Assembly: GCA_003554345.1 (NCBI GenBank) | Contig: PWGE01000183.1 | Location: forward strand, 1 to 10,089 | DNA length: 10,089 nucleotides | Direction: 5' to 3' | Source: T1SED10-198M sp003554345 [NCBI: Candidatus Sumerlaeota bacterium] | Lineage (GTDB): Bacteria > Sumerlaeota > T1SED10-198M | Shown: piece by piece, positions 1 through 6,283 of the stretch | Layout: each line of letters begins with the position of its first letter | Position numbering within the stretch: position 1 is the stretch's first letter | Made by a program: the position numbers and the translations under genes | The notes under the pieces: model-generated | The model's database searches: none | Told to the model about the DNA's origin: nothing | Seen by the model: only the letters and a program-made list of their open reading frames with translations

Positions 1-12
1 ATCATTTCAGCC

Positions 13-39
13 GTAGGGGCAGACCTGCGTGTCTGCCCT
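13..39. repeat. Palindromic intergenic repeat (GTAGGGGCAGACC type)
   Basis: GGGCAGAC (17-24) and GTCTGCCC (31-38) form a perfect 8-bp stem around the 6-nt loop CTGCGT, preceded by GTAG. The stem is about 110 nt beyond the stop of the ATPase gene but has no T-run after it on either strand, so it is not a good intrinsic terminator. It looks like a dispersed palindromic intergenic element of the kind found in many environmental bacterial genomes (family recognition from memory). Only one copy is visible here. Confidence 0.6.
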
Positions 40-128
40 GCTAAATTGTAACCCGGGAGTATAGAACTTGTAAGCAATATTTTTCTGTTTTCTTAGTTAT
101 TCTTCTTTTTCTGAATTCTTAAGATATT

Positions 129-143
129 TCTATTTTCAGAGGA
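129..143 (+). repeat. Copy 1 of TCTATTTTCAGAGGA element
   Basis: This 15-mer is identical to 8695-8709, and its last 13 bases recur at 5816-5828, all on the plus strand and all between genes. It begins 5 nt beyond the ATPase stop codon. Its role is unknown; it may be the edge of a dispersed repeat family. Confidence 0.45.
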
Positions 144-147
144 GGTG

Positions 148-1857
148 TTATAAAACATGCAGAGAACGCAGGCGATTGAGGGCGGCTGCCAGCTCATAGG
201 GACGAAACATGGCATACTCGCCGGGATGCTGACCGGTAAATCCCAGCACATCAAGACCCTTTTGCCCAATATCAGTCATCACTCTATCGATTATTTCTTC
301 CAGGGTTAATCTGCCGGTAGCGTAATTATCACAGATATAGGTAAGGGCATCGCCAATGGCACTGGTCTGGCTGACATCCACCAGTTGTTCTACAGAATGC
401 AGCGAAATATTCTGTCTGCCGTACTGAATAATATGAAGCCCCCGGGCGTTCACTTTTCGTTTTTTTCCTTTGACGGGATTAAGGCCCTTGCGAATAGGCT
501 TTCTTGGAGTAATTTTGCCGAATGCTTCGCCGCCTTCTTTACGGCGTGTTGTCTGAAACTGAGAGGCAATCTTTTTTGCTCTGTCCGTTACGTCATAGGG
601 ACGATAATGGTCCATCATGATAACCGTATCAGCAACATCAAAATAGTCACCAGAACCCCCTACCACCAGCATCGTACTCACGCCCAGATCACTATGAAGA
701 GTTCTTACTTTATCAATGAAAGGAGTGATGGGCTCTTTATCTTTTGCCACCAATGTCTGCATACGTTCATCACGAATCATAAAGTTTGTAGCTGACGTAT
801 CCTCATCGACTAAGAGTACAGAACTTCCCACCTCCAGGGCTTCCATAATATTAGCCGCCTGGGAAGTACTGCCGCTGGCGTCCTCAGAAGAAAACTGGCG
901 TGTATCAGCACCATAGGGAAGATTACTGATAAAAGGACTGATATTGACCTTTTCCACTCTTCTTCCATCTTCGGAACGAATCTTTACAGCATCGGGTAAA
1001 GAGACCACTAACTCGCGTCCATCACCGGGTATATGATTATACACACCGAGCTCCACAGCATTTAAAAGAGTGGATTTTCCATGATAACCACCGCCGACAA
1101 TAAGAGTTACTCCCTTTTTTATAAACATACCGCTCACGTTACCGCGGTGAGGAAGCTGCACTTCTTGTCGCAGGGTTTCCGGCGATTGAAACGGAACAAC
1201 TTTTCCTGATTTCATGGGGCGGTCATCAATGCCGCTCACACGTGGCAAAATTGAATCATCGCCCACAAAAGCAATGCCGTCATTATCAGCCACCCAACGG
1301 CGCAAAAAGTCCTGGTCTTCCACCACGTCAACATGTTCTTCTACCAATTCTTTGTTCAGAGCCGAGAAGTACATTGAGTTCTGTATAATATGAGGAAGGA
1401 TGTCCTTAAATATCTGTATGGCTGCCTTTCCCAGGATACGCCTTCCACGTGCCGGTAGTCCTACTACAAAACGGGCTTCCACATATTGAGAATTGACCAC
1501 CATAGCGGTTCGTTCAAGCACCTCCTGGTTTCCTGCATCGATGTTCATCATGCCGCTTTTACCGGTTCCGAGTGATTTTTTTCTCTTATTACATTCCCGG
1601 TCAAACATCCTTGTGAGGTAATCTTCCAGGGCAATGGTACGAATTTTGTTGGAATACAAATCCCCGGGGAAACCTGCAGCAGACTGGTGTAGCCGAAAGC
1701 GAAGGTGAGAAGGTGCCGCAAAAGGGTCGCCCTGCACGTGGTCCACATACAGGGTCCCTTCAGGATAATTATATTTACCTTTAATATCTTTATATGCTTT
1801 ATACCCCTTACCATCTATGCGATGGAGTTCTGATAACAGTTGCCGAAAATGAGACAT
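148..1857 (-). CDS. ABC-class P-loop ATPase (COG3044 / DUF2791-like predicted ATPase of the ABC class)
   Basis: A 569-residue cytosolic protein matching the family annotated as 'predicted ATPase of the ABC class' (COG3044), whose cellular role is not established. Visible motifs are a Walker A GGGYHGKST at about residues 255-263, a signature-like serine/glycine stretch (ASGSTSQ, about 327-333), a Walker B strand VLLVDED (about 347-353) with the catalytic-type acidic pair, and a later hydrophobic strand with VVGGSGDY (about 398-405). The roughly 240-residue N-terminal part and the C-terminal 110 residues, including a very basic stretch near 450-470 (KGKKRK), are family-specific rather than part of the ATPase core. 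There are no membrane segments or transporter partner, so it is unlikely to be a transport ATPase. The start is supported by AAAGGAGGA (1862-1870 on the reverse strand) 4 nt before ATG. It lies 93 nt downstream of the golvesin gene with no terminator seen between, so co-transcription is possible. Family assignment is strong; function is unknown. Confidence 0.88.
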   Translation of the reverse strand: MSHFRQLLSELHRIDGKGYKAYKDIKGKYNYPEGTLYVDHVQGDPFAAPSHLRFRLHQSAAGFPGDLYSNKIRTIALEDYLTRMFDRECNKRKKSLGTGKSGMMNIDAGNQEVLERTAMVVNSQYVEARFVVGLPARGRRILGKAAIQIFKDILPHIIQNSMYFSALNKELVEEHVDVVEDQDFLRRWVADNDGIAFVGDDSILPRVSGIDDRPMKSGKVVPFQSPETLRQEVQLPHRGNVSGMFIKKGVTLIVGGGYHGKSTLLNAVELGVYNHIPGDGRELVVSLPDAVKIRSEDGRRVEKVNISPFISNLPYGADTRQFSSEDASGSTSQAANIMEALEVGSSVLLVDEDTSATNFMIRDERMQTLVAKDKEPITPFIDKVRTLHSDLGVSTMLVVGGSGDYFDVADTVIMMDHYRPYDVTDRAKKIASQFQTTRRKEGGEAFGKITPRKPIRKGLNPVKGKKRKVNARGLHIIQYGRQNISLHSVEQLVDVSQTSAIGDALTYICDNYATGRLTLEEIIDRVMTDIGQKGLDVLGFTGQHPGEYAMFRPYELAAALNRLRSLHVL

Positions 1858-1950
1858 GAAATCCTCCTTTCTTGAAAGTATCAGGGTCTATTACACGCAG
1901 GGTACACAGAATAGAATCAAGCTGCGCAGAGTTGTTAAAAAATGTATATA

Positions 1951-3399
1951 TTAATCCAGTTCAAAAGTGGCATATTGAGCAAGAGGGTCCTCACGGTCTT
2001 CGGGATCTACCGGTTTTTCCACGCGGGCAAAAGTTGTCAGTTTATCCTTGTCTGTTACGGGGCAAAAATTCAGATCAGCCACCTTTTCAACATTAAAATT
2101 AATGCCATCGGTAGCCTGTTGAGTTGACCAGTAGCGCATTTCTACAGGTTTGCCGGTTTCATCCTTACGCCAGGAATCAAAGATAACAGAATGACCCGTC
2201 CTATCACGACGCCAGATCTGCACAAAGTCGCCTCTTTTCAGGTCATAGATACAATCTATGGGATAACCTCCTTCATATATCCAGAGAGCATCACTGGATC
2301 CGTACCAATAGCCATCTTCAGGGCGGCTGACATACCACAGGTCAAAAAAGCCTCTCATTTCTTCCACTGAAAGACCAAAAATAGTCTCATAGGAATGAGA
2401 TTCATTATATTCTTCAAAACCCTTCATGAACACCTGGTAGGTTAAACCGCAACAAAAGGCAGTATTGGGATCCTCTTCTGTATTTTCGACTATCACTTCA
2501 TCCCGGTATTTCAGGGTCTGAGTAACCCCGTCACCACCATGCCATTTATAAGGATGGGTCCCATCACGAGGCAAACTCTCCATATAATCAATAAAATATT
2601 CATTCATATCCGACCGAACAAAATACACCTTAAATCCTGGTTCATCCACGTCCTCATCCATAACGATTTCAGTTTCTATTTCTCCGGACGGACCATAATA
2701 GCCCCGAAAATCATTGTTATCGGTTTCAGTATGCAGTAAAATACCGGTGGCTTTATCATAGACATCAATAATAAAGCGTCCTCTATCCTGCGTCTGATAA
2801 ATGTTGGTTTCATAATCTATTTCCAATACAAACGGTTCATCTTCTTTTATTTCCTCCGGATAAGAAAGAAGTTCAACTTCAGCAGGAGGCTTCGAATCTA
2901 CCGGTACCACACGCATGGCATCGGTAATGACAACATCCCCGCCTTCCGAAGTGGCAGCATTTAAAGAAACGCTATGAGTACCTTCTCCAAAGGAAAAGCG
3001 TCCCAGCGAATGCCATCCTTCACCGGAACCGGTTTGATCAATAATAGAATACTTTTTACCGGTAAGGGTATCAATTTCATAGGTTACCCATGGTGCCCGG
3101 TTATCCCCGCGAACAAAAAAAGCATCCACCTCATAGGTGCCCGGCGAATCGATCTCAAAATTAAAAGAAGCAACCGCTTCATTGGGAACCATTTCCCCGT
3201 CATCATCTTCCATCTTCGGATAGGTATAACGCAGTATTTCATCATCATAACCTTTGTATTCACCATAGCGCCAGAAACCTTCTTCTGTGTAATAAGGTTC
3301 CTCATGACTGTGGTGAATCACCTGCACCTCACCCCAAAGACAAACCGATATTACCAGGAACATTCCTGTTAATAAAAAAAACTTCATTCTTGATTTCAT
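1951..3399 (-). CDS. Secreted protein: golvesin-like domain plus Cys/His peptidase-like C-terminal domain
   Basis: A 482-residue exported protein. An N-terminal Sec signal peptide (MKSRMKFFLLTG..., cleavage probably after residue 23, LWG/EV) is followed by a golvesin C-terminal-like beta-sandwich at about residues 65-168, with the typical TYEVDAFF, IDQTGSGEGWHSLGRF and VVITDAMRVVP elements. A second beta-rich, perhaps Ig-like, segment spans about 177-264. The C-terminal region (about 310-450) has FCCGLTYQVF with Cys316/Cys317, GDFVQIWRRDRTGHSVIF with His403, and a RYWSTQQATDG strand. The order Cys-helix, then GDF...GHSV, resembles NlpC/P60- or CHAP-like papain-fold hydrolases, so cell-wall or glycan-linked hydrolysis is possible but inferred. 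The chosen ATG (3397-3399) has GAGGGTGG upstream and begins the signal peptide; an in-frame ATG 33 nt upstream lies at the predicted transcription start. The protein is rich in Asp/Glu. It probably heads a two-gene unit with the ATPase. Confidence 0.82.
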   Translation of the reverse strand: MKSRMKFFLLTGMFLVISVCLWGEVQVIHHSHEEPYYTEEGFWRYGEYKGYDDEILRYTYPKMEDDDGEMVPNEAVASFNFEIDSPGTYEVDAFFVRGDNRAPWVTYEIDTLTGKKYSIIDQTGSGEGWHSLGRFSFGEGTHSVSLNAATSEGGDVVITDAMRVVPVDSKPPAEVELLSYPEEIKEDEPFVLEIDYETNIYQTQDRGRFIIDVYDKATGILLHTETDNNDFRGYYGPSGEIETEIVMDEDVDEPGFKVYFVRSDMNEYFIDYMESLPRDGTHPYKWHGGDGVTQTLKYRDEVIVENTEEDPNTAFCCGLTYQVFMKGFEEYNESHSYETIFGLSVEEMRGFFDLWYVSRPEDGYWYGSSDALWIYEGGYPIDCIYDLKRGDFVQIWRRDRTGHSVIFDSWRKDETGKPVEMRYWSTQQATDGINFNVEKVADLNFCPVTDKDKLTTFARVEKPVDPEDREDPLAQYATFELD

Positions 3400-3404
3400 G
3401 TAAG

Positions 3405-3412
3405 CCACCCTC
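3405..3412 (-). promoter_or_regulatory. RBS deciding the golvesin-protein start
   Basis: On the minus strand GAGGGTGG lies 5 nt before the ATG at 3399-3397. The alternative in-frame ATG at 3432-3430 has no purine-rich site and would place eleven residues ahead of a well-formed signal peptide, so the internal start is preferred. Confidence 0.55.
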
Positions 3413-3436
3413 TTTATTTGTATTATTGGCATTTTT

Positions 3437-3464
3437 ATTATAACCTGAAAAGGTTAAGAATCAA
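3437..3464 (-). promoter_or_regulatory. Sigma70-type promoter for the golvesin-protein gene
   Basis: On the minus strand TTGATT (3464-3459) is separated by 16 nt from a perfect TATAAT (3442-3437). Transcription would begin near 3430, giving a leader of about 30 nt to the ATG at 3399. The -35 box matches consensus at four of six positions. An inverted repeat fills the spacer (see 3441-3456). Confidence 0.6.
3441..3456. promoter_or_regulatory. Operator-like inverted repeat inside promoter spacer
   Basis: TAACCT and AGGTTA form perfect 6-bp arms around GAAA. The dyad sits between the -35 and -10 boxes and shares two bases with the -10 box, the usual place for a repressor or MerR-type site. It could be chance in AT-rich DNA, and no adjacent regulator gene is visible. 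Confidence 0.35.
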
Positions 3465-3653
3465 TCAAAATAAATAACGATCTTCCCATGGTAAAAAAAG
3501 ATAAAAAATGTTATGTCGTGAATGCTATGAGTTCTCATTATTATGATATCAAAAACACAGGCTTCATAAAACAAGATGATGTAGTTTTGCATAAAATCCA
3601 TTTGTTTTGTGAGTACAAGATGCTGTAAGAAGCTTAGCGAAGATGGAATAATA

Positions 3654-4214
3654 CTAACGGACGGTAGAGCGGCAGGTGCGCCAACGCTTCAAAATTAAAA
3701 TTATGGCAATTACTACAATGATGAGAACCAGCAGCGGGAAAAGCACTGCCAGTACCGCCATAATAAAGGAGAGCACACTTTCACCTAAAGATACAAAGGG
3801 ATTGGCTATCCCACCTGTGGTAACGGTACTTCCTGCATGTAACACATTACTTGATATATTCGTCAACACAGAAGCTCCACCGCCCCCGACAATTGACAGT
3901 GTCCAGGCAAGCAGGGGATCGATTTCTGTTATTACCGACATGGTTAAAACAGTCCCCGCCACGGCACTCACGGGGACACTGATCGTGGATAACAGATTAT
4001 CGACGTAAGGAATAGCATACGCGGCAATTTCTAAAAGAGCGGCAACCGAAAAGGCTATAAGCGCCGGTGTCGAAGCCACCCACTCAAAGGTTGAAGAAGG
4101 TTCCAGGTAACCAAGACGGGTGGCAACACTCATCACCAGGAATGGCACAAATATTCGTAATCCACTGGTAGCACCCAAAGCCACACCAAGCAAAACACTC
4201 AAGAATATCTCCAT
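3654..4214 (-). CDS. DUF4126 family integral membrane protein
   Basis: A 186-residue, very hydrophobic protein of the DUF4126 family, function unknown; length is normal for the family. Recognisable family elements are the N-terminal LGVALGATSGLRIFVPFLVMS, FEWVAS with TPALIAF near residues 43-55, EIAAYAIPYVDNLLSTI (62-78), a gap-rich AGTVLT segment, and ASTVTTGGIANP-like sequence (about 128-139). Membrane segments are likely at about 3-29, 48-66, 78-96, 103-118 and 146-176, ending in a short basic cytosolic-type tail (KRWRTCRSTVR). The start codon ATG at 4212-4214 begins the first membrane helix directly; the RBS is weak (AGCAGG about 10 nt upstream). No clear promoter was identified, and no terminator is seen before the next gene, 254 nt away. 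It is flanked upstream by a repeat-rich region, so it is probably its own transcription unit. Confidence 0.85.
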   Translation of the reverse strand: MEIFLSVLLGVALGATSGLRIFVPFLVMSVATRLGYLEPSSTFEWVASTPALIAFSVAALLEIAAYAIPYVDNLLSTISVPVSAVAGTVLTMSVITEIDPLLAWTLSIVGGGGASVLTNISSNVLHAGSTVTTGGIANPFVSLGESVLSFIMAVLAVLFPLLVLIIVVIAIILILKRWRTCRSTVR

Positions 4215-4328
4215 GAAAGAACCTGCTATCCTTTCTTTTATTACACCTATTCAACAGTAAAAAAGTTGTATTTCAACAGAAGAGAAACTGGTATATATTG
4301 AGGGAACTGAATGAGATCAGGGAAACAA

Positions 4329-4349
4329 AGGAGTCAGGAGACAGAAGTT
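4329..4349. repeat. Heptamer tandem repeat, AGRAGWC type, block 1
   Basis: Three consecutive 7-nt units: AGGAGTC (4329-4335), AGGAGAC (4336-4342) and AGAAGTT (4343-4349). The same unit returns in a second block at 4462-4489. Confidence 0.7.
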
Positions 4350-4360
4350 TGTCAGATAAC

Positions 4361-4388
4361 AGTTAATAAGTAATAGTTAATAGAGATA
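4361..4388. repeat. Heptamer tandem repeat, AGTTAAT type
   Basis: Four consecutive 7-nt units: AGTTAAT, AAGTAAT, AGTTAAT and the diverged AGAGATA. It lies 11 nt beyond the first AGRAGWC block and has the same period but a different unit. Confidence 0.65.
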
Positions 4389-4461
4389 AAACGCCACGAT
4401 TCAGAATGGGAGATTACAGAGGAGAAAACCAGAAAGAGATTTGTATCACGCAAAGGAAAAT

Positions 4462-4489
4462 AGGAGTCAGAAGACAGAAGACAGGAGTC
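4462..4489. repeat. Heptamer tandem repeat, AGRAGWC type, block 2
   Basis: Four exact 7-nt steps with units AGGAGTC, AGAAGAC, AGAAGAC and AGGAGTC, symmetrical in order. This resembles the short tandemly repeated repetitive (STRR) heptamers described in cyanobacteria, although this organism need not be one. Confidence 0.75.
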
Positions 4490-4527
4490 AGCATGGAAAA
4501 CAAAAGAAAAGAATAAGAAAAGTATCA

Positions 4528-4554
4528 CGCAAAGCTCGCCAAGCTCGCAAAGTA
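4528..4554. repeat. Nonamer tandem repeat, CGCAAAGCT type
   Basis: Three 9-nt units: CGCAAAGCT (4528-4536), CGCCAAGCT (4537-4545) and CGCAAAGTA (4546-4554). The related sequence CACGCAAAG also appears at 4447-4455, 5558-5566 and 5688-5696, so the unit is dispersed on both sides of the VTT gene. Confidence 0.7.
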
Positions 4555-4677
4555 ATACCACAGAAAAGATATTGGGAAAGAACTCACAGAAAAGAAATAT
4601 TTTTGGAAAAGAAAGAAGCATGAAATGAGAATCAATCAGGTGCGCAAAGCAAAGAATGAGCCTGAAAAAGCCCATTG

Positions 4678-4702
4678 GAGACGCAAAATATTGCGTCTCT
4701 AC
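4678..4702 (-). repeat. Palindromic repeat GAGACGCAA-n4-TTGCGTCTC, left copy
   Basis: Arms GAGACGCAA (4678-4686) and TTGCGTCTC (4691-4699) are perfect 9-bp complements around AATA, followed by TAC. Read on the minus strand it starts GTAGAGACGCAA and matches 5781-5805 on the plus strand at 23 of 25 positions. This is a widespread type of intergenic palindrome (recognised from memory). It lies about 90 nt past the stop of the VTT gene. Confidence 0.75.
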
Positions 4703-4793
4703 CTTCAGGGAACATCACAAAATCCTGCTTTATCCTGTTCACACTCTTTTCCATTTTGCTGTTGATACTGGAGACTTTTTTATCCGCCCATCA

Positions 4794-5375
4794 CTAGGTA
4801 AAAATCCCATGAGCAAAGTACAGAATAACTCCAATACGAACAATACGAGGACCAAAACCATAGATATAAAAATCACTCATTTTCATGGTGAATGCTCCCG
4901 AGAGCCAGCAGAAAAAGACAAAAGGGACGGGTGATAATGTAGCCACAAGCAGTCCATATTTCCCGTATTTCAAGAATTGATCCCAGTATCTGGAATATTT
5001 TTCCGTTTTGCCCAGGGTCTGTATTTTACCGGCTAATATCCATTTCCCTACAAAATAGCTGAAAGTTACTCCCAGCAAATTACCTGCCACCACAATAAGA
5101 AATATCAGGTGGGCATTTAAACCCAGCGCAATCGCGAAAGAACCAGGGATTTCTGGTCCGAAGGGCTGTTCTAAAACATCTACCAGAAAGCTCAAAATAA
5201 ATACCACAGGATAACCGTAAAGTTCTACCAGTTCTTCAATATTTTCCTGTAATCCCTCGTAGTGGATATAAATGAGAAGGGCAATAAGAAAGGCAATGGT
5301 AAAAAAAGCAATGAGAAAACCAGAATGCTTTCTGTGCTCTTTCTTTGAAACAAAAGAAACGTGCTTTTTATTCAT
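4794..5375 (-). CDS. VTT-domain (DedA/SNARE-associated) membrane protein
   Basis: A 193-residue membrane protein with the VTT fold of DedA/YqaA/TVP38 proteins, which are implicated in moving lipids or lipid-linked carriers across the membrane; the specific substrate here is unknown. Helices are likely at about residues 20-38, 52-70, 88-112, 140-160 and 168-190. The re-entrant-type segment EQPFGPEIPGSFAIALG (69-85) and the following GNLLGVTFSYFVGKWIL (98-114) are typical, as is the LSPVPF...LSGAFTM segment (147-164). The usual basic residue after the second re-entrant loop of many DedA proteins is not evident, placing it nearer YqaA-like members. The open frame extends about 100 codons further upstream, but that part is repeat-derived DNA; the chosen ATG (5373-5375) follows AGGAT with a 7-nt spacer and begins MNKKHVSF with a basic leader. 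It is monocistronic by context. Confidence 0.82.
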   Translation of the reverse strand: MNKKHVSFVSKKEHRKHSGFLIAFFTIAFLIALLIYIHYEGLQENIEELVELYGYPVVFILSFLVDVLEQPFGPEIPGSFAIALGLNAHLIFLIVVAGNLLGVTFSYFVGKWILAGKIQTLGKTEKYSRYWDQFLKYGKYGLLVATLSPVPFVFFCWLSGAFTMKMSDFYIYGFGPRIVRIGVILYFAHGIFT

Positions 5376-5780
5376 TACCTGTATCCTGTTACCCACGCAA
5401 AACATCTTTCCAAAAATACATTCTACACGGATAATATGAGGATGCAGTACTTTCGAATAAAGTTCAGAGACAGGAATTTGACTGAAAAAAATACTAATCG
5501 GTGAAGATATATATGGCGGTACTTTAGAAATATGAAAAAAATCGTTGCAGATTGCATCACGCAAAGAAAAGACGCCAGGAAAACAGACCCGCCAGCGGCA
5601 AACTTGCAGAAGAAACAAAGAACCCGGAAAAAAGATGAAACAAGGATAGGCGGGATGGAACAGGAAATACACAGAATCCGGACAAGCACGCAAAGTCAAA
5701 AAAGCTCACAAATACGCCTTTGGCGGACTTTTAAAAAGACCCTGACAAACATTTTGAAAGAAACGTCAAATTATCTCATG

Positions 5781-5805
5781 GTAGCCACGCAATATTTTGC
5801 GTCTC
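5781..5805 (+). repeat. Palindromic repeat, right copy (inverted relative to 4678-4702)
   Basis: Starts GTAGCCACGCAA and ends TTGCGTCTC; the core arms ACGCAA (5787-5792) and TTGCGT (5797-5802) pair around TATT. Two substitutions (CC for GA after GTAG) break the outer stem relative to the left copy. Together the copies bracket the VTT gene in opposite orientations, about 1.1 kb apart. Confidence 0.7.
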
Positions 5806-5815
5806 AAAAAGGTTT

Positions 5816-5936
5816 TATTTTCAGAGGAGTTCTTCATGCCAGCGCAGATATCGGTGCCACCATGGAAGAAACCAAGTGGACTGACAGAGACAAAAACAGA
5901 CATAATAAACAATAGGACCGATCGGATCCGGATAAA
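5816..5936 (+). repeat. Composite intergenic repeat, copy A
   Basis: It begins with TATTTTCAGAGGA (5816-5828), then GTTCTTCATGCCA (5829-5841), then GCCACCA (5856-5862), and after about 50 nt a 9-nt-periodic tail CAATAGGAC / CGATCGGAT / CCGGATAAA (5910-5936). The same blocks in the same order occur at 8556-8668. No protein is encoded. Confidence 0.55.
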
Positions 5937-5987
5937 TCAGACGGTTCTGCAATAAGCAGAGGAAATGCCATTTCTTGCTAACTTCTG

Positions 5988-5999
5988 GGAGCCGGCTCC
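5988..5999. repeat. Perfect 12-bp palindrome GGAGCCGGCTCC
   Basis: The palindrome is GC-rich within AT-rich DNA and has no T-run, so it is not a terminator. GCCGGCTCC is also found in the terminator stem at 6229-6236/7, which may be coincidence. Confidence 0.4.
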
Positions 6000-6218
6000 T
6001 GAGTGCTGAATGTCATTTTCAGAAAGAACATGCTATAGAAGCAGGCTCAATAAGGCACTTGTGCTCACTTTATCCTGGAAATATTCCACAAAATATATAA
6101 AAGACCCTGCAAGTCATCAAGTCCAGCGAAACACTTAATGAAAAAGGGCATCAGGGCACTTTTTTCTCCTGGACCAGAAATATTGTTTCAATAATGATGG
6201 AAAGCTTCATTGTGCCAT

Positions 6219-6254
6219 AAAAAAACCGCCGGCTCCCTTTCAGGAACCGGCGGT
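6219..6254 (-). terminator. Strong intrinsic terminator of the beta-propeller gene
   Basis: On the minus strand ACCGCCGG (6254-6247) pairs perfectly with CCGGCGGT (6232-6225), with an inner TCC/GGA extension, and the stem runs directly into seven T residues (6225-6219). It starts about 30 nt after the stop codon at 6284. It isolates the beta-propeller gene from the VTT gene downstream. Confidence 0.93.
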
Positions 6255-6283
6255 CCTTTCAGTTATCTATAGGTCAGTTCAGA

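Larger units (their letters stand above)
4215..4793. other. Gene-free, repeat-rich intergenic region
   Basis: No credible gene lies here; short open frames on both strands are composed of repeats and have no RBS. The stretch 4329-4554 holds 7-nt and 9-nt short tandem repeats, listed separately. The sequence CACGCAAAG appears at 4447-4455 and again at 4526-4534. A palindromic element lies at 4678-4702. ATCCTGCTTTATCCTGTTCAC at about 4722-4742 resembles another common dispersed repeat type (GGATAAACAGGAT) in reverse orientation. Such mixtures usually mark recombinational or slippage-prone intergenic DNA. Confidence 0.7.
5376..6283. other. Long gene-free region with decayed repeats
   Basis: No credible gene is present. 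A 127-codon plus-strand open frame (5532-5915) runs through repeat DNA without an RBS. From 5553 to 5700 the sequence is a patchwork of degenerate short repeats: CACGCAAAG at 5558 and 5688, GACGCC and GCCAG motifs, and GGATAGGCGGGATGGAACAGGA, a diverged tandem of a GGATAAACAGGAT-like unit. A small CGCC-TTT-GGCG hairpin lies at 5715-5725. A palindromic element, a composite repeat, a 12-bp palindrome and a terminator follow and are listed separately. In 5376-5550 and 6001-6218 I see nothing identifiable. Confidence 0.7.

Noticed and set aside
13-39. Intrinsic terminator of the ATPase gene
   Set aside because: The stem is good but is not followed by a T-run on the minus strand and lies over 100 nt past the stop codon.
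385-916. Plus-strand open frames of 136 and 66 codons
   Set aside because: They lie opposite the well-supported ATPase gene, have no RBS and show no recognisable domain.
3488-3628. 46-residue plus-strand open frame (starts MVKKDKKCYVV) in the gap between the DUF4126 and golvesin genes
   Set aside because: The composition looks protein-like, but there is no Shine-Dalgarno site before the ATG, no promoter was seen on that strand, and a frame this short arises easily by chance in AT-rich DNA.
4329-4554. CRISPR array
   Set aside because: Repeats are 7 or 9 nt with no spacers between them, and no cas gene is near.
5376-5699. N-terminal extension of the VTT protein by up to 108 codons
   Set aside because: The extension is built from repeat-derived sequence; the ATG at 5373-5375 gives a normal-length VTT protein with a short basic leader and a plausible RBS.
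4678-5805. Insertion sequence with inverted terminal repeats
   Set aside because: The only gene between the inverted elements is a VTT membrane protein; there is no transposase, and target-site duplications are not evident.
5532-5915. 127-codon plus-strand open frame beginning MKKIVADC
   Set aside because: It runs through degenerate CACGCAAAG repeats, the palindromic element and composite repeat A, and has no RBS. The peptide is a translation of repeat DNA.
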